Source of the DNA: Neisseriales bacterium
GTDB lineage: Bacteria > Pseudomonadota > Gammaproteobacteria > Burkholderiales > Q3-R57-64
Assembly (NCBI GenBank): GCA_016699915.1
Contig: CP064990.1
Span: 744,001 to 808,000 of the forward strand
Length of the DNA stretch: 64,000 nt
Reading direction: 5' to 3'
Under the pieces are notes generated by a model, which was not told the origin of the DNA, made no database searches, and saw only the letters and a list, made by a program, of their open reading frames with translations. Positions 35,670 through 44,186 of this stretch are shown one piece after another; position 1 is the stretch's first letter, and every line of letters starts with the position of its first letter. The position numbers and the translations under genes are program-made.

Positions 35670-35977
35670 TGGCTATGTTGCAAGCACAAGACGGTATCTT
35701 GCAAGTCGTTGGTACATTAGACCAAGATCATATACCTGCCCTGCTTGAAGAATTGTCAAGATCTGTGTCAGAACGGAATGTTACGATTGACTTATCCCGT
35801 ACAGAACAAGCGAACTCTATCTTACTTGCTATTTTGATTGATCTACAGCGCCAAGCTAAAAAACAAGGGCATGTTGTCACCGTCATCAACTGGCCGCAAA
35901 GCTTATTGAATTTAATTACGCTTTATTCTCTTCAAGCCTTATTTAGCATAGAACCTGCTGCTATAGAACCGTCGTAA
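35669..35977 (+). CDS. mlaB: STAS-domain protein MlaB
   Basis: This 102-aa cytoplasmic STAS protein stabilises and regulates the MlaF ATPase. The core VTIDLSRTEQANSILLAIL corresponds to the STAS loop where a conserved serine/threonine sits; here the usual Asp-Ser pair reads Asn-Ser. The ATG overlaps the mlaC stop by 1 bp (TAATG). Identification depends on fold and operon position. Confidence 0.85.
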   Translation: MAMLQAQDGILQVVGTLDQDHIPALLEELSRSVSERNVTIDLSRTEQANSILLAILIDLQRQAKKQGHVVTVINWPQSLLNLITLYSLQALFSIEPAAIEPS

Positions 35978-36013
35978 ATTCTTCGCGTAACCATCATGCT
36001 TAGAGAGTTATCT

Positions 36014-37000
36014 ATGCAACCAAAACAGCGTATTGTTGTTGGCATGTCCGGAGGCGTTGATTCATCAGTGACTGCTTGGTTACTCAAAAAACAAGGGCAT
36101 GAAGTCGTTGGTGTCTTTATGAAAAATTGGGAAGACGAAGCAAATAACCCCTATTGCTCTATCAAGCAGGATGCTCTCGATGCCATTGCTGTTGCTGACG
36201 TCATCGGCATAGATATACATATTGTCAATTTTGCTAAAACCTATCAAGAAGAAGTGTTTGCAGATTTTTTAGCAGAATACGCAGCCGGGCGCACACCGAA
36301 CCCTGATGTATTCTGCAATGCCAAGATCAAATTCAAGGCGTTTCTAGATCACGCAATCAGTCTTGGCGCAGAAGCTATTGCCACAGGTCACTATGCAAAT
36401 ATTGCAGTACAAAAACAACAATATTATCTTCTAAAAGGAGTAGATGACATAAAAGACCAAAGCTATTTTTTGTATCGCCTCAATCAATATCAGCTTAGCC
36501 ACGCAAATTTTCCATTGGGTATGTATCGCAAAAACACAGTTCGAGAAATAGCTCAACAAGCCAATCTGCCAAACGCATATAAAAAAGATAGTACGGGTAT
36601 TTGTTTTATTGGAGAGCGGCCATTTCAAACCTTTTTACAAAACTATTTACCTCACCAACCAGGTGTTATCATGACACTTGAAGGGAAAATTGTTGGGTAT
36701 CATATCGGTCTTATGTACTATACCATTGGCCAAAGAAAAGGCTTGGCCATCGGCGGCAAGGGCAAGCCTTGGTATGTGATTGACAAAAATATACAAAAAA
36801 ACCAGTTGATTGTTGCGCAAGGACATAACCATCCCCACCTACTTAAAGACCATTTAACGCTAACAGATGTTAGCTGGATAGCTGGCAAAACACCAAAACT
36901 AGGTCGCTATCAAGCAAAAATCCGCTATCAAAGTGTTGATGCAACTTGTTTTTTAGAAAAAAATGAGCGGTTCGTGCTAAGCTTTCAAAAACCGCAATAG
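36014..37000 (+). CDS. mnmA: tRNA 2-thiouridylase MnmA, truncated by in-frame TAG
   Basis: MnmA adds sulfur to U34 of the tRNAs for Lys, Glu and Gln. The ATP-pyrophosphatase loop GMSGGVDSS, catalytic Cys101 (PDVFCNAKIKF) and Cys197 (STGICFIGER) and the GQRKGL motif are intact. The reading frame stops at TAG 36998-37000 after 328 residues, but the same frame continues for 23 codons with the conserved family tail (next feature). The likely ancestral codon is TGG (tryptophan). The ATG at 36014 has AGAGAG before it; an upstream ATG at 35996 would add six residues. Whether the truncated protein works, or the stop is read through, is unknown. Confidence 0.93.
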   Translation: MQPKQRIVVGMSGGVDSSVTAWLLKKQGHEVVGVFMKNWEDEANNPYCSIKQDALDAIAVADVIGIDIHIVNFAKTYQEEVFADFLAEYAAGRTPNPDVFCNAKIKFKAFLDHAISLGAEAIATGHYANIAVQKQQYYLLKGVDDIKDQSYFLYRLNQYQLSHANFPLGMYRKNTVREIAQQANLPNAYKKDSTGICFIGERPFQTFLQNYLPHQPGVIMTLEGKIVGYHIGLMYYTIGQRKGLAIGGKGKPWYVIDKNIQKNQLIVAQGHNHPHLLKDHLTLTDVSWIAGKTPKLGRYQAKIRYQSVDATCFLEKNERFVLSFQKPQ

Positions 37001-37072
37001 GCTATCACACCTGGACAATCTGCAGTGATATATGATGGTGCTGTATGTTTAGGTGGTGGTATCATTGCTTGA
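36998..37072 (+). other. In-frame mnmA tail beyond the TAG codon
   Basis: Directly after TAG the frame reads AITPGQSAVIYDGAVCLGGG and then IIA before TGA at 37070-37072. This is the conserved MnmA C-terminal strand pair (TPGQSAV...GGGII). Read through, the protein would have 352 aa including the TAG position, the normal length. Confidence 0.92.
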
Positions 37073-37092
37073 TGTGACGAGCTATTATCCCC

Positions 37093-37121
37093 CTCACAAA
37101 ATAATGCAAATTGAGTATAAT
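37093..37121 (+). promoter_or_regulatory. Promoter of the DUF883 operon
   Basis: CTCACA, 17 bp, and a perfect TATAAT predict a start near 37128. This makes a GTG start at 37170 more likely than the ATG at 37131, which would leave almost no leader. Confidence 0.5.
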
Positions 37122-37169
37122 GGCTGTTGCATGGTGTTCTTATCATCGCAAAAAAGAAAAGGTGTCATC

Positions 37170-37472
37170 GTGAAACAACAAACAAGTAAGGATTTACTCA
37201 GTTATGTGCGGGAATTTTTATCCAGCACGGAGGACTTGATTGGTGTAGCAAGTCAAGAAGGTGGAGAAAAAGTTCGGCAACTTCATCAACAGGCAAAGGA
37301 AAACTTAAAAGTGGCTAAAGCACAGTTAGTTAAAGCAGAAAAATATCTAGCAAATAAAGCCAGTGATACAGCTCACGCAACTGATGAATTTGTGCATGAA
37401 TACCCTTGGCAAGCTGTGGGTATTGCGTCGTTAGTCGGGCTGCTGCTCGGTTTACTTATTTCTCGTCGCTGA
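37170..37472 (+). CDS. DUF883 (ElaB/YqjD) family membrane-anchored protein
   Basis: This protein of about 100 aa is mostly a charged helix (coiled-coil-like, about residues 10-70, rich in Lys, Glu, Gln and Ala) followed by one C-terminal membrane helix (GIASLVGLLLGLL) and a final SRR. That is the ElaB/YqjD tail-anchor architecture; E. coli members bind ribosomes at the membrane in stationary phase. The GTG start is favoured by AAAAGGTG six bases before it. It is followed after 5 bp by a YqjE-type gene, as in many proteobacteria. Confidence 0.85.
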   Translation: MKQQTSKDLLSYVREFLSSTEDLIGVASQEGGEKVRQLHQQAKENLKVAKAQLVKAEKYLANKASDTAHATDEFVHEYPWQAVGIASLVGLLLGLLISRR

Positions 37473-37477
37473 GTATC

Positions 37478-37861
37478 ATGGTAGATGGTTCTTCATCAGG
37501 TTCTCGTGGTTCATTGCGAGAACTGCTGAAAGCGCTGATCGCTTTGATTTTTAACAGGCTAAACTTAGCTGGCATCGAATATAAAGCCTATACGATGGGT
37601 CAATTGTTTGGCGTCGTGTGGCTTGTTTTGGCGTTGTTAGCTTTACAAGTTGCTATTTTGGCGTTGCTGCTTTTAATTGCTTTGATCACACCGCCCTACT
37701 TGCGTATTACATTATTTACGCTGATTATACTGGTATTTTTTGGTATTTTTGTCGGCGCTATCTTGACATTTAAACGCCATTTAGCTCAGCTTTCACGACC
37801 TTTCTCTGCAACACTAAATGAAATAAAAAAAGATTGGTCCACTTTTATACATAAACGTTAA
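37478..37861 (+). CDS. YqjE-type (phage holin superfamily III, DUF1469) membrane protein
   Basis: This 127-aa protein has two long hydrophobic segments (about residues 44-68 and 72-95) after a soluble N-terminal helix containing RLNLAGIEYKAY, as in the YqjE/DUF1469 family. The holin label is by fold only. No lysis genes are near, so a membrane-stress role with the neighbouring DUF883 protein is more likely. The start ATG is at 37478, 5 bp after the previous stop. Confidence 0.82.
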   Translation: MVDGSSSGSRGSLRELLKALIALIFNRLNLAGIEYKAYTMGQLFGVVWLVLALLALQVAILALLLLIALITPPYLRITLFTLIILVFFGIFVGAILTFKRHLAQLSRPFSATLNEIKKDWSTFIHKR

Positions 37862-37862
37862 T

Positions 37863-38156
37863 ATGACTAAAAAACACCTTGATTTGTCGCTTCAAAAAGA
37901 ACTACTGATCGCACAGGGTGAAGTATTGCGCTTAACATGTCAAACCACTCTAGAAAATTACCAAAGCACCCCCACCTTTTTCACAAGCAATGCGTGGCGT
38001 TTTTTATGCCAAGGTGCGTTAGGCGCTTGGTTAGTCATAAAAATCTTATCGCAACCATTACCAAACCGACCCACTAGACAGTTCATCAAGGCTATTTTTC
38101 ACGCAACCTTTTTATGGCGTATATTTAGAAGAATTTGGCAACATCGTACTCCTTAA
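37863..38156 (+). CDS. Small hypothetical protein, third gene of the DUF883-YqjE operon
   Basis: This 97-aa basic protein begins 1 bp after the YqjE stop. It has a helical N-terminus and one moderately hydrophobic segment (GALGAWLVIKIL). Size and position match YqjK-like proteins of other proteobacteria, but the sequence itself is not diagnostic. No function is assigned. Confidence 0.65.
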   Translation: MTKKHLDLSLQKELLIAQGEVLRLTCQTTLENYQSTPTFFTSNAWRFLCQGALGAWLVIKILSQPLPNRPTRQFIKAIFHATFLWRIFRRIWQHRTP

Positions 38157-38264
38157 GATTAAAAAATCTGGTTACCTATTAATCAATAAGATTATTGACT
38201 GATAAGATGCGATGCTGATCGTTTTCATTCAATAAAATACTCAAGCGCGATTAAACTTTGAATC

Positions 38265-38798
38265 ATGTCTTGCAAAAAAAATTCGGTAGTTAAAATAGCT
38301 CCACCATCTAAGCAAGATATAGCTTTTTTTATGGATGCCGCTTACCAATTAGCCTGCCAAGCTGAAGCGATGGGAGAAGTACCAGTAGGGGCTGTAGTGG
38401 TCAAAAATCAACGGATTATCGGGCAAGGATACAATACACCAATTAGTCGCAACAGCCCTTTTGCACACGCTGAAATAATAGCGCTACAAAATGCGGCAAT
38501 TTTACTGCATAATTATCGTCTAGTTGATTGTGACATGTATACCACACTGGAGCCATGTCTGATGTGTGCAGGAGCTATCACACAAGCACGCATAAGACGG
38601 CTTATTTTTGGTACCTATGAACCAAAATGTGGTGTAGCGGGCAGTGTAATAGATATTTTTGCAAACCCTCAATTAAATGTGCACACAAGTGTATTTGGGA
38701 ACGTAGATACGGCACGCTGCACCAAGCAACTGGTGCAGTTTTTTCAAAAAAAGCGGAAAATGATCACTAAAGCAGATCCTGCCATTATAGGCTTATAA
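38265..38798 (+). CDS. tadA: tRNA-specific adenosine deaminase TadA
   Basis: This 177-aa zinc deaminase converts A34 to inosine in tRNA-Arg(ACG). The catalytic HAE motif is H68-A-E70 (PFAHAEIIAL), zinc cysteines are C98 and C101 (LEPCLMCAGA), and ARIRRLIFG and GVAGSVIDI complete the TadA pattern. An N-terminal extension of about 15 residues precedes the domain. It converges with rplQ. Confidence 0.95.
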   Translation: MSCKKNSVVKIAPPSKQDIAFFMDAAYQLACQAEAMGEVPVGAVVVKNQRIIGQGYNTPISRNSPFAHAEIIALQNAAILLHNYRLVDCDMYTTLEPCLMCAGAITQARIRRLIFGTYEPKCGVAGSVIDIFANPQLNVHTSVFGNVDTARCTKQLVQFFQKKRKMITKADPAIIGL

Positions 38799-38926
38799 GA
38801 TGCATTGGGTGCCACGAGGTAGAGCCTGTGTCACGGAAGATGTTGCGCCCTCGAAAACATCCACTGCTGCGTTAATGGGTACATTAACCACATCAAACTT
38901 CATAGGATGTACTGTCACACCAATGA

Positions 38927-39331
38927 TTACGCGTCTACAACCGTGTCTTTTTTTGCCTGCTCTACTTCAGCTGGTATCGTTTCCACTAACGATACCAACG
39001 CAAGCGGCGCATTATCACCTTGTCGAAAACCATATTTTAAAATAGACAAGTAACCACCCGCACGATTTTGGAAGCGTGGCCCAAGATCACCGAATAACTT
39101 GACTACAATGTCGCGATCCCTTGTCCGATTAAAAGCCAATCGGCGATTAGCTAAGGAAGCCGTTTTACCCAATGTAATGAGGGGTTCCACAATAGGTCGT
39201 AAAGCCTTCGCTTTGGGTAAAGTTGTCACAATGCGTTCGTGGCGCAACAATGAATTAACGATATTGCGCAACATCGCCAATCGATGTCCAGTTGGACGAT
39301 TAAACTTACGATTACCAAAACAGTGCCGCAT
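38927..39331 (-). CDS. rplQ: Ribosomal protein bL17
   Basis: This 134-aa large-subunit protein lies near the peptide exit tunnel. The start MRHCFGNRKFNRPTGHRLAM and the RDRDIVVKLFGDLGPRF segment are diagnostic. It is the last gene of the alpha operon, 37 bp after rpoA. No clear terminator was found in the 128 bp to tadA. Confidence 0.98.
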   Translation of the reverse strand: MRHCFGNRKFNRPTGHRLAMLRNIVNSLLRHERIVTTLPKAKALRPIVEPLITLGKTASLANRRLAFNRTRDRDIVVKLFGDLGPRFQNRAGGYLSILKYGFRQGDNAPLALVSLVETIPAEVEQAKKDTVVDA

Positions 39332-39368
39332 AATTCCCTCTTATCACAAGTTGCAAAAGCTATTGCGT

Positions 39369-40352
39369 TTAAAGTTTCTCGAAAGCAGCTGGTGGCCAGT
39401 TCTCCAACACCATACCTAATACCAAGCCCTTTGCAGTCAAAGCAGCTTTAATTTCATCCAAAGACTTTCTACCTAAATTCGGTGTCTTAAGCAAATCAGC
39501 ATCGGTACGCTGCACCAGTTCGCCAATATAGTAAATATTCTGCGTTTTCAGACAATTTGCCGAACGCACTGTCAATTCCAAATCATCCACTGAACTAAGG
39601 AAAATTGGATCGACCTGTGGTACTTGCTCAACCGTTTCCTCCACCACTGTGCTTTGCAAATCAGCAAAAATAGAAAGTTGATCAATCAGAATTTTAGCAG
39701 CAACACGCACCGCTTCTTCGGCATCAATAGCTCCATTAGTCTCGATATCTAATATCAAGCAATCCAAATCGGTGCGCTGTTCTACACGAGCCGATTCTAC
39801 ATTGAAACTCACGCGTCTAATAGGCGAAAATGAAGCGTCGATGTGAATCACACCGATGGCATGGCTATCTTCGCGATTCAGGCGCGTTGTCACTGGTTGG
39901 TAACCTCTGCCGCTTTCTACCTTAAACTCCATATTAATTTTACCACCCGACGCAAGATGACAAATCACATGATCAGGATGAATCGCCTCAACATCGTGAG
40001 GTAGGATAACATCACGCACACAAACTGCACCCTCACCAGATTTAGCCAACTGCAGCATGACGCTGTCACGTCCATGTAAACGAAAGACTGCACCCTTAAG
40101 GTTCAGCAAAATATCCACTACATCTTCTTGCACCCCATCCAATGTTGAATACTCGTGAAGCACACCTTCAATAGTCACTTCCGTTGGTGCAAAACCAGGC
40201 ATAGAAGATAATAAGATACGCCGCAAAGCATTACCCAGCGTGTGCGCATAGCCTCTTTCGAATGGTTCCATGACCACCCGTGCTTGAGTAGGCGAAATGG
40301 GTTTGACATCAACAGATCGGGGTTTTAAAAATTCCAGCGGACTATTTGGCAT
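39369..40352 (-). CDS. rpoA: RNA polymerase alpha subunit
   Basis: This 327-aa subunit has both domains. The N-terminal assembly domain contains ERGYAHTLGNALRRILLSSM, and the C-terminal domain, which binds UP elements and activators, contains LKTPNLGRKSLDEIKAAL. Length equals the betaproteobacterial norm. It lies between rpsD and rplQ in the standard alpha-operon order. Confidence 0.98.
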   Translation of the reverse strand: MPNSPLEFLKPRSVDVKPISPTQARVVMEPFERGYAHTLGNALRRILLSSMPGFAPTEVTIEGVLHEYSTLDGVQEDVVDILLNLKGAVFRLHGRDSVMLQLAKSGEGAVCVRDVILPHDVEAIHPDHVICHLASGGKINMEFKVESGRGYQPVTTRLNREDSHAIGVIHIDASFSPIRRVSFNVESARVEQRTDLDCLILDIETNGAIDAEEAVRVAAKILIDQLSIFADLQSTVVEETVEQVPQVDPIFLSSVDDLELTVRSANCLKTQNIYYIGELVQRTDADLLKTPNLGRKSLDEIKAALTAKGLVLGMVLENWPPAAFEKL

Positions 40353-40374
40353 AATGCTTTCCTTGGCCTAATGC

Positions 40375-40995
40375 TTATTTAGAGTAAAACTCAACCACAA
40401 GCTGTTCATTGATATCGCTTGATAAATCAGCACGCTCCGGCAGACTTTTGAGTATACCTTCCATTTTTGTCTCATCAACTTCCACCCAGGCTGACACACC
40501 AGACTGGGCATTAAGCGATAAAGCTTCTTGAATACGCGTCTGTTTCTTAGCTTTTTCACGTACTGCAATAACATCCCCTAATTGCACAGCATAGGAGGGA
40601 ATATTCACAACCTTGCCATTTACAGCAATAGCACAGTGGCTGACTAATTGACGGGATTCCGCACGCGTTGACCCAAAACCCATCCGATAGACTACGTTAT
40701 CCAAACGCGTCTCTAGCAACTGTAATAAATTCTCGCCCGTTGATCCCTTACGACGCATCGCTTCGGCAAAATACCGCCTAAATTGACGCTCAAGTACACT
40801 ATAAAGACGACGAATTTTTTGTTTTTCTCGAAGCTGTGTGCCGTAATCTGACAAACGCGCATGTGCCTTGCCATGCTGTCCAGGTACACTGTCAATTTTA
40901 CATTTTGATTCAATGGAACGCCGGGCACTCTTCAAAAATAAATCCGTTCCTTCTCTGCGAGACAGTTTACACTTTGGACCAATATAGCGCGCCAT
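40375..40995 (-). CDS. rpsD: Ribosomal protein uS4
   Basis: This 206-aa small-subunit assembly initiator has an S4 RNA-binding domain (RLDNVVYRMGFGSTRAESRQ). It is the usual translational repressor of the alpha operon in gammaproteobacteria. The ATG at 40995 (MARYIGPKCKLSRREGTDL) is correct: it is preceded by GGAGAG, and an upstream in-frame start would add 17 unrelated residues overlapping rpsK. Confidence 0.98.
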   Translation of the reverse strand: MARYIGPKCKLSRREGTDLFLKSARRSIESKCKIDSVPGQHGKAHARLSDYGTQLREKQKIRRLYSVLERQFRRYFAEAMRRKGSTGENLLQLLETRLDNVVYRMGFGSTRAESRQLVSHCAIAVNGKVVNIPSYAVQLGDVIAVREKAKKQTRIQEALSLNAQSGVSAWVEVDETKMEGILKSLPERADLSSDINEQLVVEFYSK

Positions 40996-41011
40996 AGCAA
41001 TGCTCTCCAAA

Positions 41012-41407
41012 TTAAATTCGACGTTTCTTAGGCGGACGACAGCCATTATGCGGGACAGGAGTTATATCAGAAATACTGATAATTTTAAATCCCAATGCAT
41101 TAAGTGAACGAACCGAAGAGTCGCGACCCGGCCCCGGTCCTTTGATGTATACATCAAGATTTTTGACACCATATTCTTGCGCTAATTTACCAGCCTGCTC
41201 AGCAGCAACCTGTGCAGCAAAGGGTGTGCTCTTGCGTGATCCTTTAAATCCGGCACCTCCTGCTGTTGCCCAAGCCAAGGTATTCCCCTGTCTATCGGCA
41301 ATGGTAATGATGGTATTGTTAAATGAAGCATGTACATAGGCAACTGCTTCACTAACATTTCTGCGTACTCGCTTACGAGTACGAACCGCCGTATTTGCTT
41401 TAACCAT
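41012..41407 (-). CDS. rpsK: Ribosomal protein uS11
   Basis: This 131-aa small-subunit platform protein carries the conserved ASFNNTIITIADRQGN and GPGPGRDSSVRSLNALG segments. It lies between rpsM and rpsD. Confidence 0.98.
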   Translation of the reverse strand: MVKANTAVRTRKRVRRNVSEAVAYVHASFNNTIITIADRQGNTLAWATAGGAGFKGSRKSTPFAAQVAAEQAGKLAQEYGVKNLDVYIKGPGPGRDSSVRSLNALGFKIISISDITPVPHNGCRPPKKRRI

Positions 41408-41426
41408 TTATGCGTTAATCCCTAAG

Positions 41427-41789
41427 TTACTTTTTGCTAGCTGTTTTGTGGATAGGACCCTTGCAGGTTCGAGCATTCGTACGCGTACGCTGACCACGAC
41501 AAGGCAATCCGCGACGATGGCGTACACCACGATAGCTACCGATATCAATCAGCCGCTTGATATTCATCGCCACTTCGCGACGTAAATCTCCTTCAACGGT
41601 ATGCTTTGTTACTTGATCACGCAATGCATCCATCTCAGCATCTGTTAAATCCTTTACTTTAGTTGCAGGATTAACATTCACTGCGTTACAAACAGTGCGC
41701 GCCAAAGAAGCACCGATGCCAAAGATAGCCTGCAAACCAATCACTACATGAGCATGATTAGGTATGTTAATGCCAGCAATACGAGCCAT
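41427..41789 (-). CDS. rpsM: Ribosomal protein uS13
   Basis: This 120-aa head protein of the small subunit forms inter-subunit bridges and contacts P-site tRNA. MARIAGINIPNHAHVVIGLQ and GLPCRGQRTRTNARTCKGP are diagnostic. It starts the alpha-operon part, 60 bp after rpmJ. Confidence 0.98.
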   Translation of the reverse strand: MARIAGINIPNHAHVVIGLQAIFGIGASLARTVCNAVNVNPATKVKDLTDAEMDALRDQVTKHTVEGDLRREVAMNIKRLIDIGSYRGVRHRRGLPCRGQRTRTNARTCKGPIHKTASKK

Positions 41790-41849
41790 GTATCAATTCC
41801 CCAAACCTTCAGTTGATCATCACCACAAAGTATCTATTGAAAATATGCA

Positions 41850-41963
41850 CTATCCCTGCCTTTGCTTATGCCTAGGATTAGTACAGATTACACGAACAAC
41901 CCGAAGACGTCGTACAATCTTGCAGTGACGACATATTTTTTTAACTGAAGGTTGAACACGCAT
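41850..41963 (-). CDS. rpmJ: Ribosomal protein bL36
   Basis: This 37-aa protein reads MRVQPSVKKICRHCKIVRR and continues to NPRHKQRQG. The zinc ligands C11, C14, C27 and H32 are all present, so this is the zinc-binding form. It lies between infA and rpsM, the standard place. Confidence 0.96.
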   Translation of the reverse strand: MRVQPSVKKICRHCKIVRRLRVVRVICTNPRHKQRQG

Positions 41964-41993
41964 TTTTTTATCTCCATCTATCCTAATATTGCA

Positions 41994-42212
41994 TTATTTA
42001 GCACGAAATATGATTCTCGCTTTACTTAAATCATAAGGCGTTAACTCTACCGTTACCTTGTCGCCAGGCAAGATACGAATATAATGCATTCTAATCTTGC
42101 CAGAAATATGACCAAGTACTACATGATCATTTTCAAGTTTAACCCGAAACATCGCATTGGGCAGCGTTTCTAGTACCTCACCTTGCATCTGAATCGTATC
42201 TTCTTTTGCCAT
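41994..42212 (-). CDS. infA: Translation initiation factor IF-1
   Basis: This 72-aa OB-fold protein binds the 30S A site during initiation. MAKEDTIQMQGEVLETLPN and HISGKIRMHYIRILPGDKV match IF-1. The ATG at 42212 is used; an upstream in-frame start would add seven residues next to the secY stop. It is followed by rpmJ as in betaproteobacteria. Confidence 0.97.
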   Translation of the reverse strand: MAKEDTIQMQGEVLETLPNAMFRVKLENDHVVLGHISGKIRMHYIRILPGDKVTVELTPYDLSKARIIFRAK

Positions 42213-42233
42213 ATAATTACGATCAATATTCAA

Positions 42234-43547
42234 CTAACGAGATGAAACGCCCATCTTAAAATTGGCTTTTTTTAGTAAACTTTCATACTGATGCGAAAAC
42301 ATATATGATTGAATCTGGGACTTAAAGTCCATCGCAACCACAACTATGATTAATAGGGATGTGCCTCCGAAAGTAAACGGCAAACTCCACTTCAAACGTA
42401 GAAATTCTGGCAATAAACAAATAGCAGTAACATAAACTGAGCCGATTAAGGTCAAACGCAGCAAAACATTTTCCAAATATCGGGATGTTTGTTCACCAGG
42501 TCGAATGCCTGGCACAAAAGCATCGCTTTTTTTAAGGTTATCCGCCATTTCTTTCGGACTAAAGACCAAGGCTGTATAAAAATAGCAAAAAAAGACAATA
42601 GCTGCCGCATAGATCAGCACATAAGGGAGTTGCCCTGGATACAAAATATGGCTAAACCGCTTTAATGCGCTATCCGTAGGTAGTGAACCGCCAAACCACT
42701 CCATCATCGTCATCGGAAACAAAATGATGCTAGAAGCGAAAATAGGCGGAATAACACCTGACATATTAATCTTCAGCGCTATGTGTGTGCTTTGACCTTG
42801 CATCACTCGATTACCAATCTGTCGCTTGGCATAATTGACTAACACCTTGCGTTGTGCACTTTCAAAAAATACAACAAGATAGGTAACAGATATCACGATA
42901 AGAAACAACAACATCGCAATGAGTGGATTTAAACCCATACCCACTAACGACAAAGTTTGAAGCATTGCAGGAGGCACGCCTGATGCAATACCCGCACAAA
43001 TGATCAGTGAAATCCCGTTCCCCAAACCGCGCTCCGTAATCTGTTCGCCTAACCACATTAGAAACATCGTACCTGTCACTAGGCATACCACAGTCGTTAC
43101 ATAAAACTCCCATTTAGGCATCACAACAAAACCCGGTTGCTTAAAAAGCGCTATCGCAATAGCAAAGCTTTGTAAGCTCGCAAGAAACACTGTGCCATAA
43201 CGCGTGTATTGGGTAATTTTTCGGCGACCGGCCTCTCCTTCTTTTTTAAGTTGCTTAAGGTTGGGTACCATTTCAGCAACCAATTGCATCACGATAGAAG
43301 CTGAGATATAAGGCATAATACCGATTGCAAAAATAGAGGATCGCGAAATCGCTCCACCTGAAAACATATTGAGCATTTCAAAAATACCGGATTGTTGAAG
43401 CTTTAGCCAACTCGCAACAGCCATCGGATCAATCCCAGGCACAGGAATATGTGCGCCGATACGATAAACGACTAAAGCACCAATCAGAAATAGTAACCGA
43501 TGGCGTAAATCTTGGTATTTGTCTGTCCCTGTTGCAACATTAACCAC
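42234..43547 (-). CDS. secY: Preprotein translocase subunit SecY
   Basis: This 437-aa channel subunit of the Sec translocon has ten predicted membrane helices. The N-terminal HIPVPGIDP and GGAISRSSIFAIGIMPYISA segments and the cytoplasmic loop PGEQTSRYLE are typical. The start is GTG at 43547, 11 bp after the rplO stop, with AGGATG as ribosome-binding site. Its place at the end of the spc operon is standard. Confidence 0.97.
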   Translation of the reverse strand: MVNVATGTDKYQDLRHRLLFLIGALVVYRIGAHIPVPGIDPMAVASWLKLQQSGIFEMLNMFSGGAISRSSIFAIGIMPYISASIVMQLVAEMVPNLKQLKKEGEAGRRKITQYTRYGTVFLASLQSFAIAIALFKQPGFVVMPKWEFYVTTVVCLVTGTMFLMWLGEQITERGLGNGISLIICAGIASGVPPAMLQTLSLVGMGLNPLIAMLLFLIVISVTYLVVFFESAQRKVLVNYAKRQIGNRVMQGQSTHIALKINMSGVIPPIFASSIILFPMTMMEWFGGSLPTDSALKRFSHILYPGQLPYVLIYAAAIVFFCYFYTALVFSPKEMADNLKKSDAFVPGIRPGEQTSRYLENVLLRLTLIGSVYVTAICLLPEFLRLKWSLPFTFGGTSLLIIVVVAMDFKSQIQSYMFSHQYESLLKKANFKMGVSSR

Positions 43548-43558
43548 GCTGAATCATC

Positions 43559-43999
43559 CTATTCTGTTACAGTACCACCTGCAGCCTCAATTGCTGCACG
43601 TGCACCAGCTGACACCAACACTCCTCGTAAAGTAAGCGCGCGCGTTATTTTACACGATAAGATCACTTTAGCACGCTCAGCAAACATTGGAATAATGCCG
43701 CAGCGTTTCAAGATTAATAAATCAACTGTATTTTCATCAGCTGCAATACGATCTAAGGCGGCTAAACTTACTTCCACAGTCTTATAACCAAATAGTGATT
43801 TAAAACCTCTTTTGGGTAAACGACGCTGTAAGGGCATCTGACCTCCCTCAAAACCAACTTTATGAAATCCACCAGCACGACTTTTTTGGCCCTTATGACC
43901 ACGACCACAAGTCTTGCCTAGACCACTACCCATGCCACGACCAACGCGTCGTTTTGCGTGTTTGGCTTGATTATTAGATCGCACTGTATTCAAAAACAT
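43559..43999 (-). CDS. rplO: Ribosomal protein uL15
   Basis: This 146-aa large-subunit protein has the glycine/arginine-rich RNA-binding N-terminus (RVGRGMGSGLGKTCGRGHKG) and the FEGGQMPLQRRLPKRGF segment. The ATG at 43999 follows the rpmD stop by 1 bp with GAGGG as ribosome-binding site; an in-frame GTG 12 bp upstream is less likely. Confidence 0.97.
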   Translation of the reverse strand: MFLNTVRSNNQAKHAKRRVGRGMGSGLGKTCGRGHKGQKSRAGGFHKVGFEGGQMPLQRRLPKRGFKSLFGYKTVEVSLAALDRIAADENTVDLLILKRCGIIPMFAERAKVILSCKITRALTLRGVLVSAGARAAIEAAGGTVTE

Positions 44000-44000
44000 C

Positions 44001-44186
44001 TTAACCCTCACTCTTGAGAAGATAGCTCACTTTTTTAATCAGACCACGATTTTCAGGAGAATCCAACACATCCACCGTATGATGCAATCGACGCAATCCT
44101 AAACATCTTACACATGCTCGATGTGATTGCATGCGCCCAATCAAACTCTTCACCAATGTTACCTTAATTGTCTTTTTTTTAGGCAC
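44001..44186 (-). CDS. rpmD: Ribosomal protein uL30
   Basis: This 61-aa protein contains IKVTLVKSLIGRMQSHRACV and LGLRRLHHTV, typical of L30. It starts with GTG at 44186, overlapping the rpsE stop by 8 bp, so translation is likely coupled to rpsE. Confidence 0.96.
   Translation of the reverse strand: MPKKKTIKVTLVKSLIGRMQSHRACVRCLGLRRLHHTVDVLDSPENRGLIKKVSYLLKSEG

Noticed and set aside
36998..37000. TAG in mnmA as pyrrolysine or general codon reassignment
   Set aside because: Several neighbouring genes end normally with TAG, and nothing in the window suggests pyrrolysine machinery.
38183..38198. Palindrome TCAATAA-GA-TTATTGA before tadA as a terminator
   Set aside because: AT-only stem with a 2-nt loop and no T-run; too weak to call.
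38800..39045. 81-codon plus-strand frame between tadA and rplQ
   Set aside because: About half of it is antisense to the rplQ end and it has no family resemblance.
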